Below, piece by piece: positions 26,261 to 33,637 of a DNA stretch of 36,946 nucleotides. Where the stretch lies: contig CADAPC010000027.1 in assembly GCA_902789725.1 (NCBI GenBank), positions 1 through 36,946 of the forward strand. Direction: 5' to 3'. Source of the DNA: an uncultured Bacteroidales bacterium. Its GTDB lineage: Bacteria; Bacteroidota; Bacteroidia; Bacteroidales; Bacteroidaceae. How positions within the stretch are numbered: position 1 is the stretch's first letter; the number at the start of each line of letters is the position of its first letter. The translations under genes were made by a program, and so were the position numbers. The notes under the pieces were generated by a model. That model saw only the letters and a program-made list of their open reading frames with translations. It made no database searches and had not been told where the DNA came from.

Positions 26261-26617
26261 TATTACTTTATTAGCAATCGCACTTGCCTGTCTCACCAGT
26301 TCCTTCGGCAGTTCGTTGATGAGTTCCTCAGGCAGCGAGAAATAGAAGTAGTACCTTCCGTCCTGTCCCAGGCTGAGCGAGCTGTTATCTTCGCGGAATA
26401 TCGCCTGGTTCCTCACTCGTTTGGGCAGTTCCGTGATGTACACGTTGCCGTCACGCATGATCTGCACCTTACACTTGCCGGTGAAAGCCTCCAGATGCAC
26501 GTCCTCGCAGCACTCGAAATCCGCTGTCCTGAGTCCATCCTCCGTCTGACCGAAGACCATCATACCGTCCACTGTTACTTGTCTCTGAATGTTTGTTTTG
26601 TTGTTAATCTTTTCCAT
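26243..26617 (-). CDS. Hypothetical protein of the accessory block
   Basis: The 124 residues show no recognised domain. The first half alternates short beta-like segments (VTVDGMMVFGQTEDGL, CKVQIMRDGNVYITELP). The second half holds YYFYFSLPEELINELP and a basic helix, LVRQASAIANKVIKR. There is no signal peptide or membrane segment. Coding is supported by position: it lies 63 bp upstream of the DUF3987 gene and on the same strand as a run of small genes. The last residues and stop codon come from degenerate repeat DNA. A DNA-related accessory role is only a guess from context. Confidence 0.65.
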   Translation of the reverse strand: MEKINNKTNIQRQVTVDGMMVFGQTEDGLRTADFECCEDVHLEAFTGKCKVQIMRDGNVYITELPKRVRNQAIFREDNSSLSLGQDGRYYFYFSLPEELINELPKELVRQASAIANKVIKRFEI

Positions 26618-26729
26618 AATCGATTTGAATTTGTGAGCGTCAGGATTGTGTCAGAAGTGAGGCCTCATTCACATCGATGACTTCCTCCACTCACCTTCAA
26701 CTCGATTACTTTAATTTTTTACCGTTCTT

Positions 26730-27035
26730 TCACCCAATCATCTTGGTCAAGTTATACACTCTGATGTTCTGGATTTTCTTGCCTTCCCAGTTGCCGAGAC
26801 TGAATCCGACCTGAAATTCACACTTCTCCTGAGCATCGCACGCCTTCTGGAGTCCTTCGAGAAACGCAGGGTTGCCATAATTCAGCTCACCCATCAGCTC
26901 GTCCTCATGCTCCTGTCCGTCCTTCGACACATAGGGGATTCCTAACACCATTTTCACACTCTGGCGCTTTTCGCCGTCCTTGTTCTTCCATTCACGAGTC
27001 CCAAGGATTTCTTTGATAAAACCTTTGATAATCAT
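26730..27035 (-). CDS. Small hypothetical protein, possible OB-fold DNA-binding protein
   Basis: The 101 residues (MIIKGFIKEILGTREWKNKD at the start, later VKMVLGIPYV, CEFQVGFSLGNWEGKKIQNIRVYNL) form alternating strands with charged turns. This resembles small OB-fold proteins of the DUF3127 type, found next to primase-like genes in Bacteroidetes. The similarity is by pattern only. It lies between the cysteine-rich gene (11 bp gap) and the 124-residue gene, so it is probably in the same transcript as DUF3987. Confidence 0.6.
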   Translation of the reverse strand: MIIKGFIKEILGTREWKNKDGEKRQSVKMVLGIPYVSKDGQEHEDELMGELNYGNPAFLEGLQKACDAQEKCEFQVGFSLGNWEGKKIQNIRVYNLTKMIG

Positions 27036-27046
27036 AAAATATAAAA

Positions 27047-27388
27047 TTAAAAGTTAATATAAATAGAGCCGTATTGGCTTTCATATTCTGCTCGGATGTC
27101 CATCACATCACGACCTTCCTCCACACCATCCTCCATCTCTCTTTCGCGAATATGCAAGAGGAGCAGCTGGTACTCCCTCCGCTTGATTTGCCCCACCGAC
27201 TTGCGCACCTCCATCATCTGTTGGCTCATCGCCCATTTTGGGCAGCAGTCGCTCGGACATACATCCTTCTTCAGCTTTGTGCATCGCCGCTTCGTCTGGA
27301 GCCTGGTTGCATCTTTCCACACACACGAGGCACAACACTTCTTGATTCGCACCCCGAAATCGTTCAATGTAAACTTAGTTTTCTTCAT
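27047..27388 (-). CDS. Small cysteine-rich (zinc-ribbon-like) protein
   Basis: From the ATG at 27388 the protein has 113 residues. Seven cysteines cluster at 18, 19, 22, 36, 44, 48 and 49 (KKCCASCVWKD, RRCTKL, VCPSDCCPKW), as expected of a metal-binding ribbon. A charged helical tail follows. The track of possible starts extends 37 codons upstream, but that part crosses the promoter and terminator region and looks non-coding. It is the first gene of a group leading to DUF3987 and sits next to the GTGAAAGTT repeats. A nucleic-acid or protein-binding role is possible; function unknown. Confidence 0.6.
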   Translation of the reverse strand: MKKTKFTLNDFGVRIKKCCASCVWKDATRLQTKRRCTKLKKDVCPSDCCPKWAMSQQMMEVRKSVGQIKRREYQLLLLHIREREMEDGVEEGRDVMDIRAEYESQYGSIYINF

Positions 27389-27456
27389 ATTTAATTTTCC
27401 TTGTGTCGAACAGGGATAAAACTCCGCAACGTCGCCTCGTTTTTCTGTTGACGATG

Positions 27457-27464
27457 CAAAGTTA
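27457..27464 (-). promoter_or_regulatory. -7 element for the small-gene/DUF3987 group
   Basis: On the minus strand this reads TAACTTTG, matching TAnnTTTG, 69 bases upstream of the start at 27388. The -33 region would fall in the terminator hairpin at 27479-27503 and has no clear TTTG. Confidence 0.4.
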
Positions 27465-27471
27465 CGCACAT

Positions 27472-27503
27472 AAAAAAGCCCGATGAAGAAATTCCTCATC
27501 GGG
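27472..27503 (-). terminator. Terminator after the S24 peptidase gene
   Basis: CCCGATGA (27479-27486) pairs with TCATCGGG (27496-27503) around a short partly paired loop. On the minus strand it is followed by CTTTTTTATG. It separates the S24 gene and its repeat array from the next transcript. Confidence 0.75.
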
Positions 27504-27623
27504 TGAAAGTTAGTGAAAGTTTTGGTGAAAGTTTTGCCCTTTCAGCCGCCCTTGGTGAAAGTTTTCCCTAAAAACGCCCCATTTTGGTGAAAGTTTGTGA
27601 AAGTTTTTGCCCCAAACTTTCAC
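27503..27623. repeat. Cluster of GTGAAAGTT repeats (iteron- or operator-like)
   Basis: Six direct copies of GTGAAAGTT start at 27503, 27513, 27525, 27555, 27587 and 27597. One inverted copy (AACTTTCAC) is at 27615-27623 and touches the stop codon of the S24 gene. Start-to-start spacings are 10, 12, 30, 32 and 10, near whole helical turns, which would put several copies on one face of the DNA. The longer unit GGTGAAAGTTTT occurs several times. Confidence 0.85.
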
Positions 27624-28486
27624 TTCGTCAATAAATCTTCCGTTTTGCGGGCAATTTCCTTGTATTTCTTGAACCGTTTGCCCTGCACAGGCGCATTTTT
27701 TTCATCCCACAGCACCACAGATCTGGTGAAGCTGTCCACTTCCATTCGCTGCAAGTCCTTCACCACAGGCAAGTGCCCATGATTCGGCACTTCCTCCCTC
27801 ACCATCTGGCAAAAGCCCTCAAAGTCGCCATCGTCCACCACACTCAAATCCACCATCATCTTATACACAGAGAACCACAATCGGCTTACCTCAATCTCCT
27901 CGGCAATGTCCCTGATGGCTTTCCTCACCTTCCATTCAGGCACCGCCTCATTCTTCCTTCTCGCCTCCTTCTCCTTGTTCACCCGCTTGCGGATGTTGCG
28001 AGTGGGTACTCTCAGGTCACACCTCATCACAAACGCCACCATTCCATATATCTGCACATTCTCCTGCTCCTCCAGCAGAATCGGACGATATTCCTCCTCC
28101 TTCTCCTTGTTCTGCGCCACCAGCCAATGCTTGCCCTCATCATCCTCATAGAAGCACTTCACCGTATAGGTGTCGCCAATCCTCACCACCACCACATCGC
28201 CGTCCCTGTACTTCTGCGTCATCATCACCAGCACCCTGTCGCCGTCGTTGATGCCAGCATCCACCATCGAGTCGCCAGCCACATCCAGAATCATCGCAGG
28301 GTTCGACACCAGCATCTTTCTTGGCAGCGACATCATTTCCGCAAAAGACTCCTCCGCCCAGTTCTCTGTAGGCAATCCAGCCCTCACCGCAGCCTCGAAG
28401 TAAGGCACATCAGTATCGCACAACAGAGGGTTCGCTCCAGCGCCTTGCAGAAACTCAAAAATCTCTTTCAGTTCTTTCTCATCCAT
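27620..28486 (-). CDS. S24 (UmuD/LexA-like) peptidase protein without a helix-turn-helix
   Basis: The 288 residues have a short head (1-36), then an S24 self-cleaving peptidase domain, then a C-terminal extension (about 160-288). Ser73 in DVAGDSMVDAG and Lys110 in DTYTVKCF form the Ser-Lys dyad. A LexA/UmuD-like cleavage site is visible as VRAGLPT (Ala36-Gly37). The head is too short for the DNA-binding domain of CI or LexA. The extension is helical and basic and resembles no family I can name. Cleavage would probably be triggered by RecA-bound single-stranded DNA. The gene heads the accessory block and is followed by the repeat array. Confidence 0.75.
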   Translation of the reverse strand: MDEKELKEIFEFLQGAGANPLLCDTDVPYFEAAVRAGLPTENWAEESFAEMMSLPRKMLVSNPAMILDVAGDSMVDAGINDGDRVLVMMTQKYRDGDVVVVRIGDTYTVKCFYEDDEGKHWLVAQNKEKEEEYRPILLEEQENVQIYGMVAFVMRCDLRVPTRNIRKRVNKEKEARRKNEAVPEWKVRKAIRDIAEEIEVSRLWFSVYKMMVDLSVVDDGDFEGFCQMVREEVPNHGHLPVVKDLQRMEVDSFTRSVVLWDEKNAPVQGKRFKKYKEIARKTEDLLTK

Positions 28487-28594
28487 GATTACAATATTAT
28501 ATTAAAATTTTACTTGTTTTTCCGAAATAATACCCAATGTTGACTTCGCCGACAGTACTCTCGTTTGACAATAAAAAGAAAAAGTGCTTTTCTT

Positions 28595-28625
28595 TTTGTA
28601 TTGTGCTCACTTAATCGTACCTTTG
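28595..28625 (+). promoter_or_regulatory. Consensus promoter of the antitoxin-like gene
   Basis: TTTG (28595-28598), exactly 19 bases, then TACCTTTG (28618-28625) is a full consensus match. The ATG follows at 28653. Confidence 0.7.
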
Positions 28626-28652
28626 CAGCGGAAACATAAAACAGGAAACAGT

Positions 28653-28910
28653 ATGACAGCTATTCAACTAAACGCTATGAATGTCGAACTTTGGCAAAGC
28701 ATTGGTGCCATTGCTGACAGCGAACCGCTGATGAAGCGATTGACCCGATATGCCAAGAAACTCGTCATAGAGAGAAATGCCGATCCCACAGCAATGACCA
28801 AGGAAGAGTTCTTTGCTCGCGTGGACGAATCTCTGGAGCAAGCTCGACAGGGACGTGTACACAGGATTGAGTCAAAAGAAGATTTGCACCAATTTTTAAA
28901 CAGCCTCTGA
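28653..28910 (+). CDS. Small antitoxin-like protein without a toxin partner
   Basis: The 85-residue protein (MTAIQLNAMNVELWQSIGAI, later KEEFFARVDESLEQARQGRV, end LHQFLNSL) has the layout of small Bacteroidales antitoxins of the RelB/StbD kind: a short N-terminal dimer-forming strand, a helix with basic residues and an acidic flexible tail. No toxin-sized gene follows on the same strand; the next gene is convergent. The start at 28653 follows a consensus promoter at a normal distance, while the upstream alternative at 28584 lies ahead of that promoter. It may silence a toxin elsewhere or be a remnant. Confidence 0.6.
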   Translation: MTAIQLNAMNVELWQSIGAIADSEPLMKRLTRYAKKLVIERNADPTAMTKEEFFARVDESLEQARQGRVHRIESKEDLHQFLNSL

Positions 28911-28970
28911 CTTTATGGGTCATTATGATGACAAATAACAGTTTCATCACTTTATTTGTTTTTTACTCAC

Positions 28971-29097
28971 CCTAAACTCTCAACTCTAAACTCTCAACTT
29001 TATTAGTTATCGTTATGGTTATGGTTGTATTTCACCATGAACCATTAACCTTGAACCAATAGTTGCCATTCACCTTTAACCTTGAACCCTAAACCAT
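28971..29097. repeat. Degenerate 7-bp repeats before the restriction operon end
   Basis: CTAAACT/CTCAACT units (28971-29000), GTTATGG units near 29006-29028 and TTGAACC/TTTAACC units (29038-29097) fill most of the 211-base gap between the antitoxin-like gene and hsdS. No hairpin terminator is visible for either. Confidence 0.6.
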
Positions 29098-29121
29098 CAG
29101 TGCGTCAGGTACAACTGTTTG

Positions 29122-30486
29122 TTAGAGAACATACTCATGGCTACTGAATAATGCTGTTTCAAATTCACTTAGAGCTAAAACTGAATAGTGCTTTATGGCC
29201 TCTTCCTGCTTTTGAATATTTTCGTATTGTTGTTGTATATATGACACAAGTATATTTTGTATTTTTATTGGTGGCAAGATTATTGGAGAGCCAAGATATT
29301 GTTGGCTGTTGATATTTGGTTGTGCAGAAACACGCTTATTGCTTTCTATCCATTGTTTGTATATAGATGATTTTGTGTAGTATAATAGGTACTTAGGATT
29401 TAGCAGCTGTTCGTTGAGTGTAAATTTAATCAGGTAACCCGCAAATATTGCCTTTCCGTATATGTTTTTATATAAAAATGTTTTTCCAACGGTATTACCG
29501 GATCGAGCAATCAAGAAGTCGTTATCTTTTAGAAGGTAACGTTCGTCATACTCTTGAGCAGAAACAGATGTATCATTTAAATTTCCATCTTCTTTTATAT
29601 CGGTAATACGAATATAGCGAATGCCATTAAAGGAATCGCTTGTCTTAAAAGCAGCACCATACATGGGGTCACTGGATATAATATCAGCAAGCACTTTGTT
29701 TTCATAAAGGTTACTTTGGGGTTCTTCTTTTATATGATAACAGTCCCACCTCTTAATACTACTCGAATGTGCTTTTTTTAAAAAACGACAACCAGATATG
29801 GGTTCCAATGTGGAAGATTTTACATCGACAGACAGTTTTTCAAGAATATATGAATCTATTTTTTCTTTCAATCTATCTATTTTTGATTTTGCATCTTCTA
29901 TTCTCTGAAGATTTTTGTAGTAGATGTTAAGAAGCCTTTTTTGTTCTTCAATGTCGGGCATTGGAATTTTTTGTTCCAGAAACTTATCTATGTCGATTCT
30001 TCGCCTATTTGTCGTACCACTACTACAACTTTGAGCAAAATTAAGAAACTGCTTAGTTGTAGTAACAAGTAGAAGAAAATCTGTCATAATAACAGTGTTG
30101 TCTACGTCGAATACTGGAAAATCATTGGTAACGATGGCACCATCTAATTCTTTTGGAATTATACCAAATGCGCCGTTCCGAGCATCTATCTTTGAAATAA
30201 TATATTGCCCCTGATGTACTCTTGTTTGCCTTTTCGTACCTATGTCCTTCCCTTTCTTAGTGCCTCTAAGACACACTCCTCCGTTATTAGTACGTACGGT
30301 GACCTGTTTATAATCTTCAGCATCAGCGATTTCAGTCACTGTTCTACTACGTCGCAAGAAAGAGCCAATACGAATCATGGGATATTTGTCATTATATCCA
30401 AATCCCTCAGATCTTGTATATTGTACGCTCCAATTCTGTAAAGAACGATACGAGACAAAACGCATAAATTGATACATGTCTTTCAT
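29122..30486 (-). CDS. hsdS: Type I-like restriction-modification specificity subunit (HsdS)
   Basis: The 454 residues contain two target recognition domains separated by a helical spacer. The first ends in KFLEQKIPMPDIEEQKRLLNIYYKN, followed by a coiled coil (RIEDAKSKIDRLKEKIDSYI). The second starts near WDCYHIKEEPQ, ends in SPIILPPIKIQNILVSYIQQ and is followed by a second helix. This two-half layout sets a bipartite DNA target. It is translated 4 bp after the methyltransferase-nuclease gene. There is no HsdR, so it should guide the fused enzyme. The DNA is more AT-rich than the metabolic genes, suggesting transfer. Confidence 0.88.
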   Translation of the reverse strand: MKDMYQFMRFVSYRSLQNWSVQYTRSEGFGYNDKYPMIRIGSFLRRSRTVTEIADAEDYKQVTVRTNNGGVCLRGTKKGKDIGTKRQTRVHQGQYIISKIDARNGAFGIIPKELDGAIVTNDFPVFDVDNTVIMTDFLLLVTTTKQFLNFAQSCSSGTTNRRRIDIDKFLEQKIPMPDIEEQKRLLNIYYKNLQRIEDAKSKIDRLKEKIDSYILEKLSVDVKSSTLEPISGCRFLKKAHSSSIKRWDCYHIKEEPQSNLYENKVLADIISSDPMYGAAFKTSDSFNGIRYIRITDIKEDGNLNDTSVSAQEYDERYLLKDNDFLIARSGNTVGKTFLYKNIYGKAIFAGYLIKFTLNEQLLNPKYLLYYTKSSIYKQWIESNKRVSAQPNINSQQYLGSPIILPPIKIQNILVSYIQQQYENIQKQEEAIKHYSVLALSEFETALFSSHEYVL

Positions 30487-30490
30487 TATC

Positions 30491-32770
30491 CTACTTTTGC
30501 TTATAGAAAATTTCCGACTTTAAAGTATTTCCGTCAACTATATGTGTTCGGAAAATTGTATCCTCATCCAAGTGATACGTGAAAAAACTATCAAATTCCT
30601 TCCAGAGGGTATTTTTCTTTCGGTATGGCGTAAATTCTTCTTCGAGAGGGACAAGGTCATCTTCTATTTCACTGCCCGTTGTACTAATACCAGCTTTTTC
30701 AACTTCTGCGACAGGAATAATGTAGTCAAAACGATCTTTTACAAGAACTTTGACCTTCATCTCCACTTCTTGTAGTATTGTTTCTTTACGAATATTGAGT
30801 TTTCTCTTCTCTTCTTTTGACAGGGATTCTTTTCCTTTTAAAGCAAGCTTACTGCCTATGTCCGTCAACTCTTCATTATACTCAATTAATACTTCTTTTT
30901 TCGCCTTCAGCTTGATTGACTGATATTTTTTTTCTTCATCCTCAGTAAAACGTTTGAAGAACATCAGACTTGGCTTAACCGTTGCTTTTGATGCCATAAA
31001 CACGTCTTGCGGTATTGACACAATTAGAAGAATCTTAGCCCGTCCCTCAACATATTCGCGCACGCGTTGTAAATTGTCATTATTCAGCGTTCCTTCTGGG
31101 AGAACAATGCCCATACGACCACCAGGTTTTAATAGATTAAGGCATCTTTCAATAAATAAAACCTCTGTTAGTGCGGACATTGAGCCAGTTGTAAACAGTG
31201 AAAGAAGTGATTTTCCGACATTATTATTAACCTCGTTCAAGGCTTCTATGTATTTTTCTCCAAAACGAGCTGTGTATTTAGCAATCATTTCTTTGTCGGT
31301 AAACTTATCTGCTTCTGTGATTTTCTGGCTTCTCTCAACCCTCGAACCAAAGGGTGGATTGGTGAGAATAACATCAAATCGTTCCTTGAAAATACCATTA
31401 ACGTTAAGTAATCCATCGTGGTGATGAACCCCTCCGTGTCCATCTCCATGCATAATCATATTCATCTTTGCCGTTCTTGCCATTCTAGGGTTTGCATCAG
31501 TTCCATAAATACAGTCATAAGAAAGTGAATGTAAACGACCATTTGTGTTATCAGTGTCAAGTTCTTCGTTTAACCTGTTAAATGCAATGGATACTTTTCT
31601 ATCTATTTTCTCCTTTTCATCTTTTGAAAGGCAATCAAAATTATCCTGATAGAGTGATTGCTTAATATCTTCTTTCTGTTTTTCGATGTCTCTCTCAATA
31701 ATATCTCGAACATATTCGAAGGCTCGAATAAGGAATCCGCCAGACCCACAGCACGGGTCGCACACTAACTCCCCTTCTCTGGGGTCCAGCACTTTTACCA
31801 TAAAATTAACAATCGGACGTGGTGTGAAATATTGACCTAATTCGCCACGAAATGTTCGTCCAAGAAACTTTTCAAAAGCTATACCCTTTACATCGTCAGA
31901 GGTAGTTGAAAGATTATAAATTTCCAGTTGCTTGACAATTTCCTCAAAGCTATTCTCGCGGATGTTAATAATCTCGTTGTCTCTAAACAAATGGTCATTT
32001 GCGAAGTACTTTTTCGTTCGAGCAAACAGATTCTGGTAGAAGGGTATGGCGTCTTTGGTGCCCATCTCTTTGTTCAGCTTTTCATAATTCTTTCGGCTCT
32101 CTTTAAAACGTTCCTTTGAAAATATTTGCCCTTCTTCATTACTTCTTTCATAGAGGATTTTTATGAATAAGATTTTACTGATTTCATCAAAAGCCGCTTC
32201 AGGAGAAAGTTTGTCATTATTGCGAATGATATTGTGACACTTCAGGAGAATTCGTGAAAATTCATCACGTGTAAACGCTTTCGTTTGGTTGAGCAGTTTG
32301 TCGACCTCTTTCTGGTTATTTATCTTATAAGCATTAGGTATGTCGACTATTTCCTCCAAGCGTTTTGGCATCTCTCCCTTTATTACTTTAAATATTCGCG
32401 TTTCTTTCAGATTCGTGGTTACAAAGAAATCTGCACCAGCCCAAGAAGCATAATTATAACCCTGGTAATAGTCTTCTTCGTGAATTGTGATAGATTCAGC
32501 CTTACATTCAACTATGATAACTGGGCTTTTTTGTGGCTCAGCCATTTTGTCCTCTTTAGTTTTCCAAACAATAATGTCTGCACGAGCACCACCTTGCCCT
32601 CTTTTTGAATTGTTGACTTGAAGTTCTTGATCCATTTGTTCTGGACTGAACCCATAACTTTCAATAAGGCGACAAATATATTTCTGTCGAACCTCTTCTT
32701 CTGGCTTTAATGTTAACCACTTATTTTTTAGTGGGGCAAATATCTGATTATCTTTTATCTGGGGTTCCAT
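30491..32770 (-). CDS. Nuclease-N6-adenine methyltransferase fusion (HsdM-like with HsdR_N nuclease domain)
   Basis: The 759 residues join an N-terminal nuclease domain of the HSDR_N type to an HsdM methyltransferase. In the first 115 residues the PD-(D/E)xK pattern reads ADIIVW with Asp65 and VECKA with Glu88 and Lys90, followed by YYQGYNYASW. The methyltransferase has helical N-terminal segments, FRGELGQYFTPRPIV, motif I DPCCGSGGF (336-344) and motif IV NPPFG (469-473). This single-chain cutting and modifying subunit with a separate HsdS recalls BcgA/BcgB of type IIB systems. It overlaps nothing and lies 3 bp after the GIY-YIG/EVE gene. Adenine-N6 as target is inferred from NPPF. Confidence 0.88.
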   Translation of the reverse strand: MEPQIKDNQIFAPLKNKWLTLKPEEEVRQKYICRLIESYGFSPEQMDQELQVNNSKRGQGGARADIIVWKTKEDKMAEPQKSPVIIVECKAESITIHEEDYYQGYNYASWAGADFFVTTNLKETRIFKVIKGEMPKRLEEIVDIPNAYKINNQKEVDKLLNQTKAFTRDEFSRILLKCHNIIRNNDKLSPEAAFDEISKILFIKILYERSNEEGQIFSKERFKESRKNYEKLNKEMGTKDAIPFYQNLFARTKKYFANDHLFRDNEIINIRENSFEEIVKQLEIYNLSTTSDDVKGIAFEKFLGRTFRGELGQYFTPRPIVNFMVKVLDPREGELVCDPCCGSGGFLIRAFEYVRDIIERDIEKQKEDIKQSLYQDNFDCLSKDEKEKIDRKVSIAFNRLNEELDTDNTNGRLHSLSYDCIYGTDANPRMARTAKMNMIMHGDGHGGVHHHDGLLNVNGIFKERFDVILTNPPFGSRVERSQKITEADKFTDKEMIAKYTARFGEKYIEALNEVNNNVGKSLLSLFTTGSMSALTEVLFIERCLNLLKPGGRMGIVLPEGTLNNDNLQRVREYVEGRAKILLIVSIPQDVFMASKATVKPSLMFFKRFTEDEEKKYQSIKLKAKKEVLIEYNEELTDIGSKLALKGKESLSKEEKRKLNIRKETILQEVEMKVKVLVKDRFDYIIPVAEVEKAGISTTGSEIEDDLVPLEEEFTPYRKKNTLWKEFDSFFTYHLDEDTIFRTHIVDGNTLKSEIFYKQK

Positions 32771-32773
32771 AAT

Positions 32774-33628
32774 CTAAAAATTATCTTCAATATAACCCAA
32801 CAGCTCCTTAAAGCTCTGGTCAGAAAGGTTCAGAGTTCCCATAGGCGCTCCTTTTAAGCCATTCTGTTTCATGTTTGCCAAAGTCAGGACACCAGTCTTA
32901 TGTTCTCCTATTCTCTTCATCAAATAGAAACGATTGTGCTTTTTTGCATTCTCGAAATCTTCCTCACGTTTGTAGAACTTCTTCTCTTTATCATAGTCAG
33001 CGGGTAATGACAAATTACAAGCTGCTACTTCAAACTTAAAGAGAACTGTTTTCACTGGGGCTGACATGTAAATATATCCTGTATCACCCACTTGTAAGTT
33101 GTTAAACTGCTTCCAATAAATTAGACCTAATTCATCAAAGCATGCTCTATGGTCAAAGTATTTGGGACTGGCAGGAACCATCCAGACCTTAGGTCCTCTT
33201 TTCTGAACAGCCTTCGGCTTGTCCATTTGTTTTACAGGTGCTGTATTCTCAGGTTTGGGTGGACAAGGAGAATAAACTGGTATCGGATTCCCATCGTCGT
33301 CATACCTCGTTACTATTGCATCGTCCAGCAACTCAGCAACCTCGCAGAATATCTTCAATGCTTGTTCCGGTTTCACATTAAAGAACTCTCGTTTGTCCCT
33401 GATACGAAGATTGGTGAACGTCTCAATATAGTGATGCACATGCTTCTCAGCCTTTTCATACTTTGCTGTTTGCAACGTGGCATACTTCTTGAAAGGGAGA
33501 GGCAATGCTGTAGTATCAAGCGTCCTCAAACGCTCATCCATATTCTGCGTCATACCTATCTTTACCCAATCCTCTCGAAAACTGGGATTGGTGAGTATGT
33601 AAACGTAACCAGGTTCTTTTGTTGCCAT
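32774..33628 (-). CDS. GIY-YIG/T5orf172 domain fused to an EVE/PUA-like domain
   Basis: Residues 5-90 match the T5orf172/GIY-YIG nuclease-like group: GYVYIL (7-12), VKIGMT (22-27), Arg33, and REFFNV (80-85). After a proline- and lysine-rich linker (115-146), residues 147-284 look like an EVE domain, a PUA-like fold that reads modified bases: KVWMVPASPKYFD, LIYWKQFNNLQVGDTGYIYMSAP and later HNRFYLMKRIG. The protein could bind modified DNA and cut it or mark it for the partner enzyme. It is the first gene of the restriction operon, starting 9 bp after a broken surface-protein gene. Both domain calls rest on motif patterns. Confidence 0.75.
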   Translation of the reverse strand: MATKEPGYVYILTNPSFREDWVKIGMTQNMDERLRTLDTTALPLPFKKYATLQTAKYEKAEKHVHHYIETFTNLRIRDKREFFNVKPEQALKIFCEVAELLDDAIVTRYDDDGNPIPVYSPCPPKPENTAPVKQMDKPKAVQKRGPKVWMVPASPKYFDHRACFDELGLIYWKQFNNLQVGDTGYIYMSAPVKTVLFKFEVAACNLSLPADYDKEKKFYKREEDFENAKKHNRFYLMKRIGEHKTGVLTLANMKQNGLKGAPMGTLNLSDQSFKELLGYIEDNF

Positions 33629-33637
33629 ATATTATAT

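Noticed and set aside
27389..27499. Upstream extension of the cysteine-rich protein
   Set aside because: It runs through the -7 element and the terminator hairpin of the previous gene.
29122..33628. Classical type I restriction-modification system
   Set aside because: No HsdR translocase gene is present in the window and the nuclease domain is fused to the methyltransferase.
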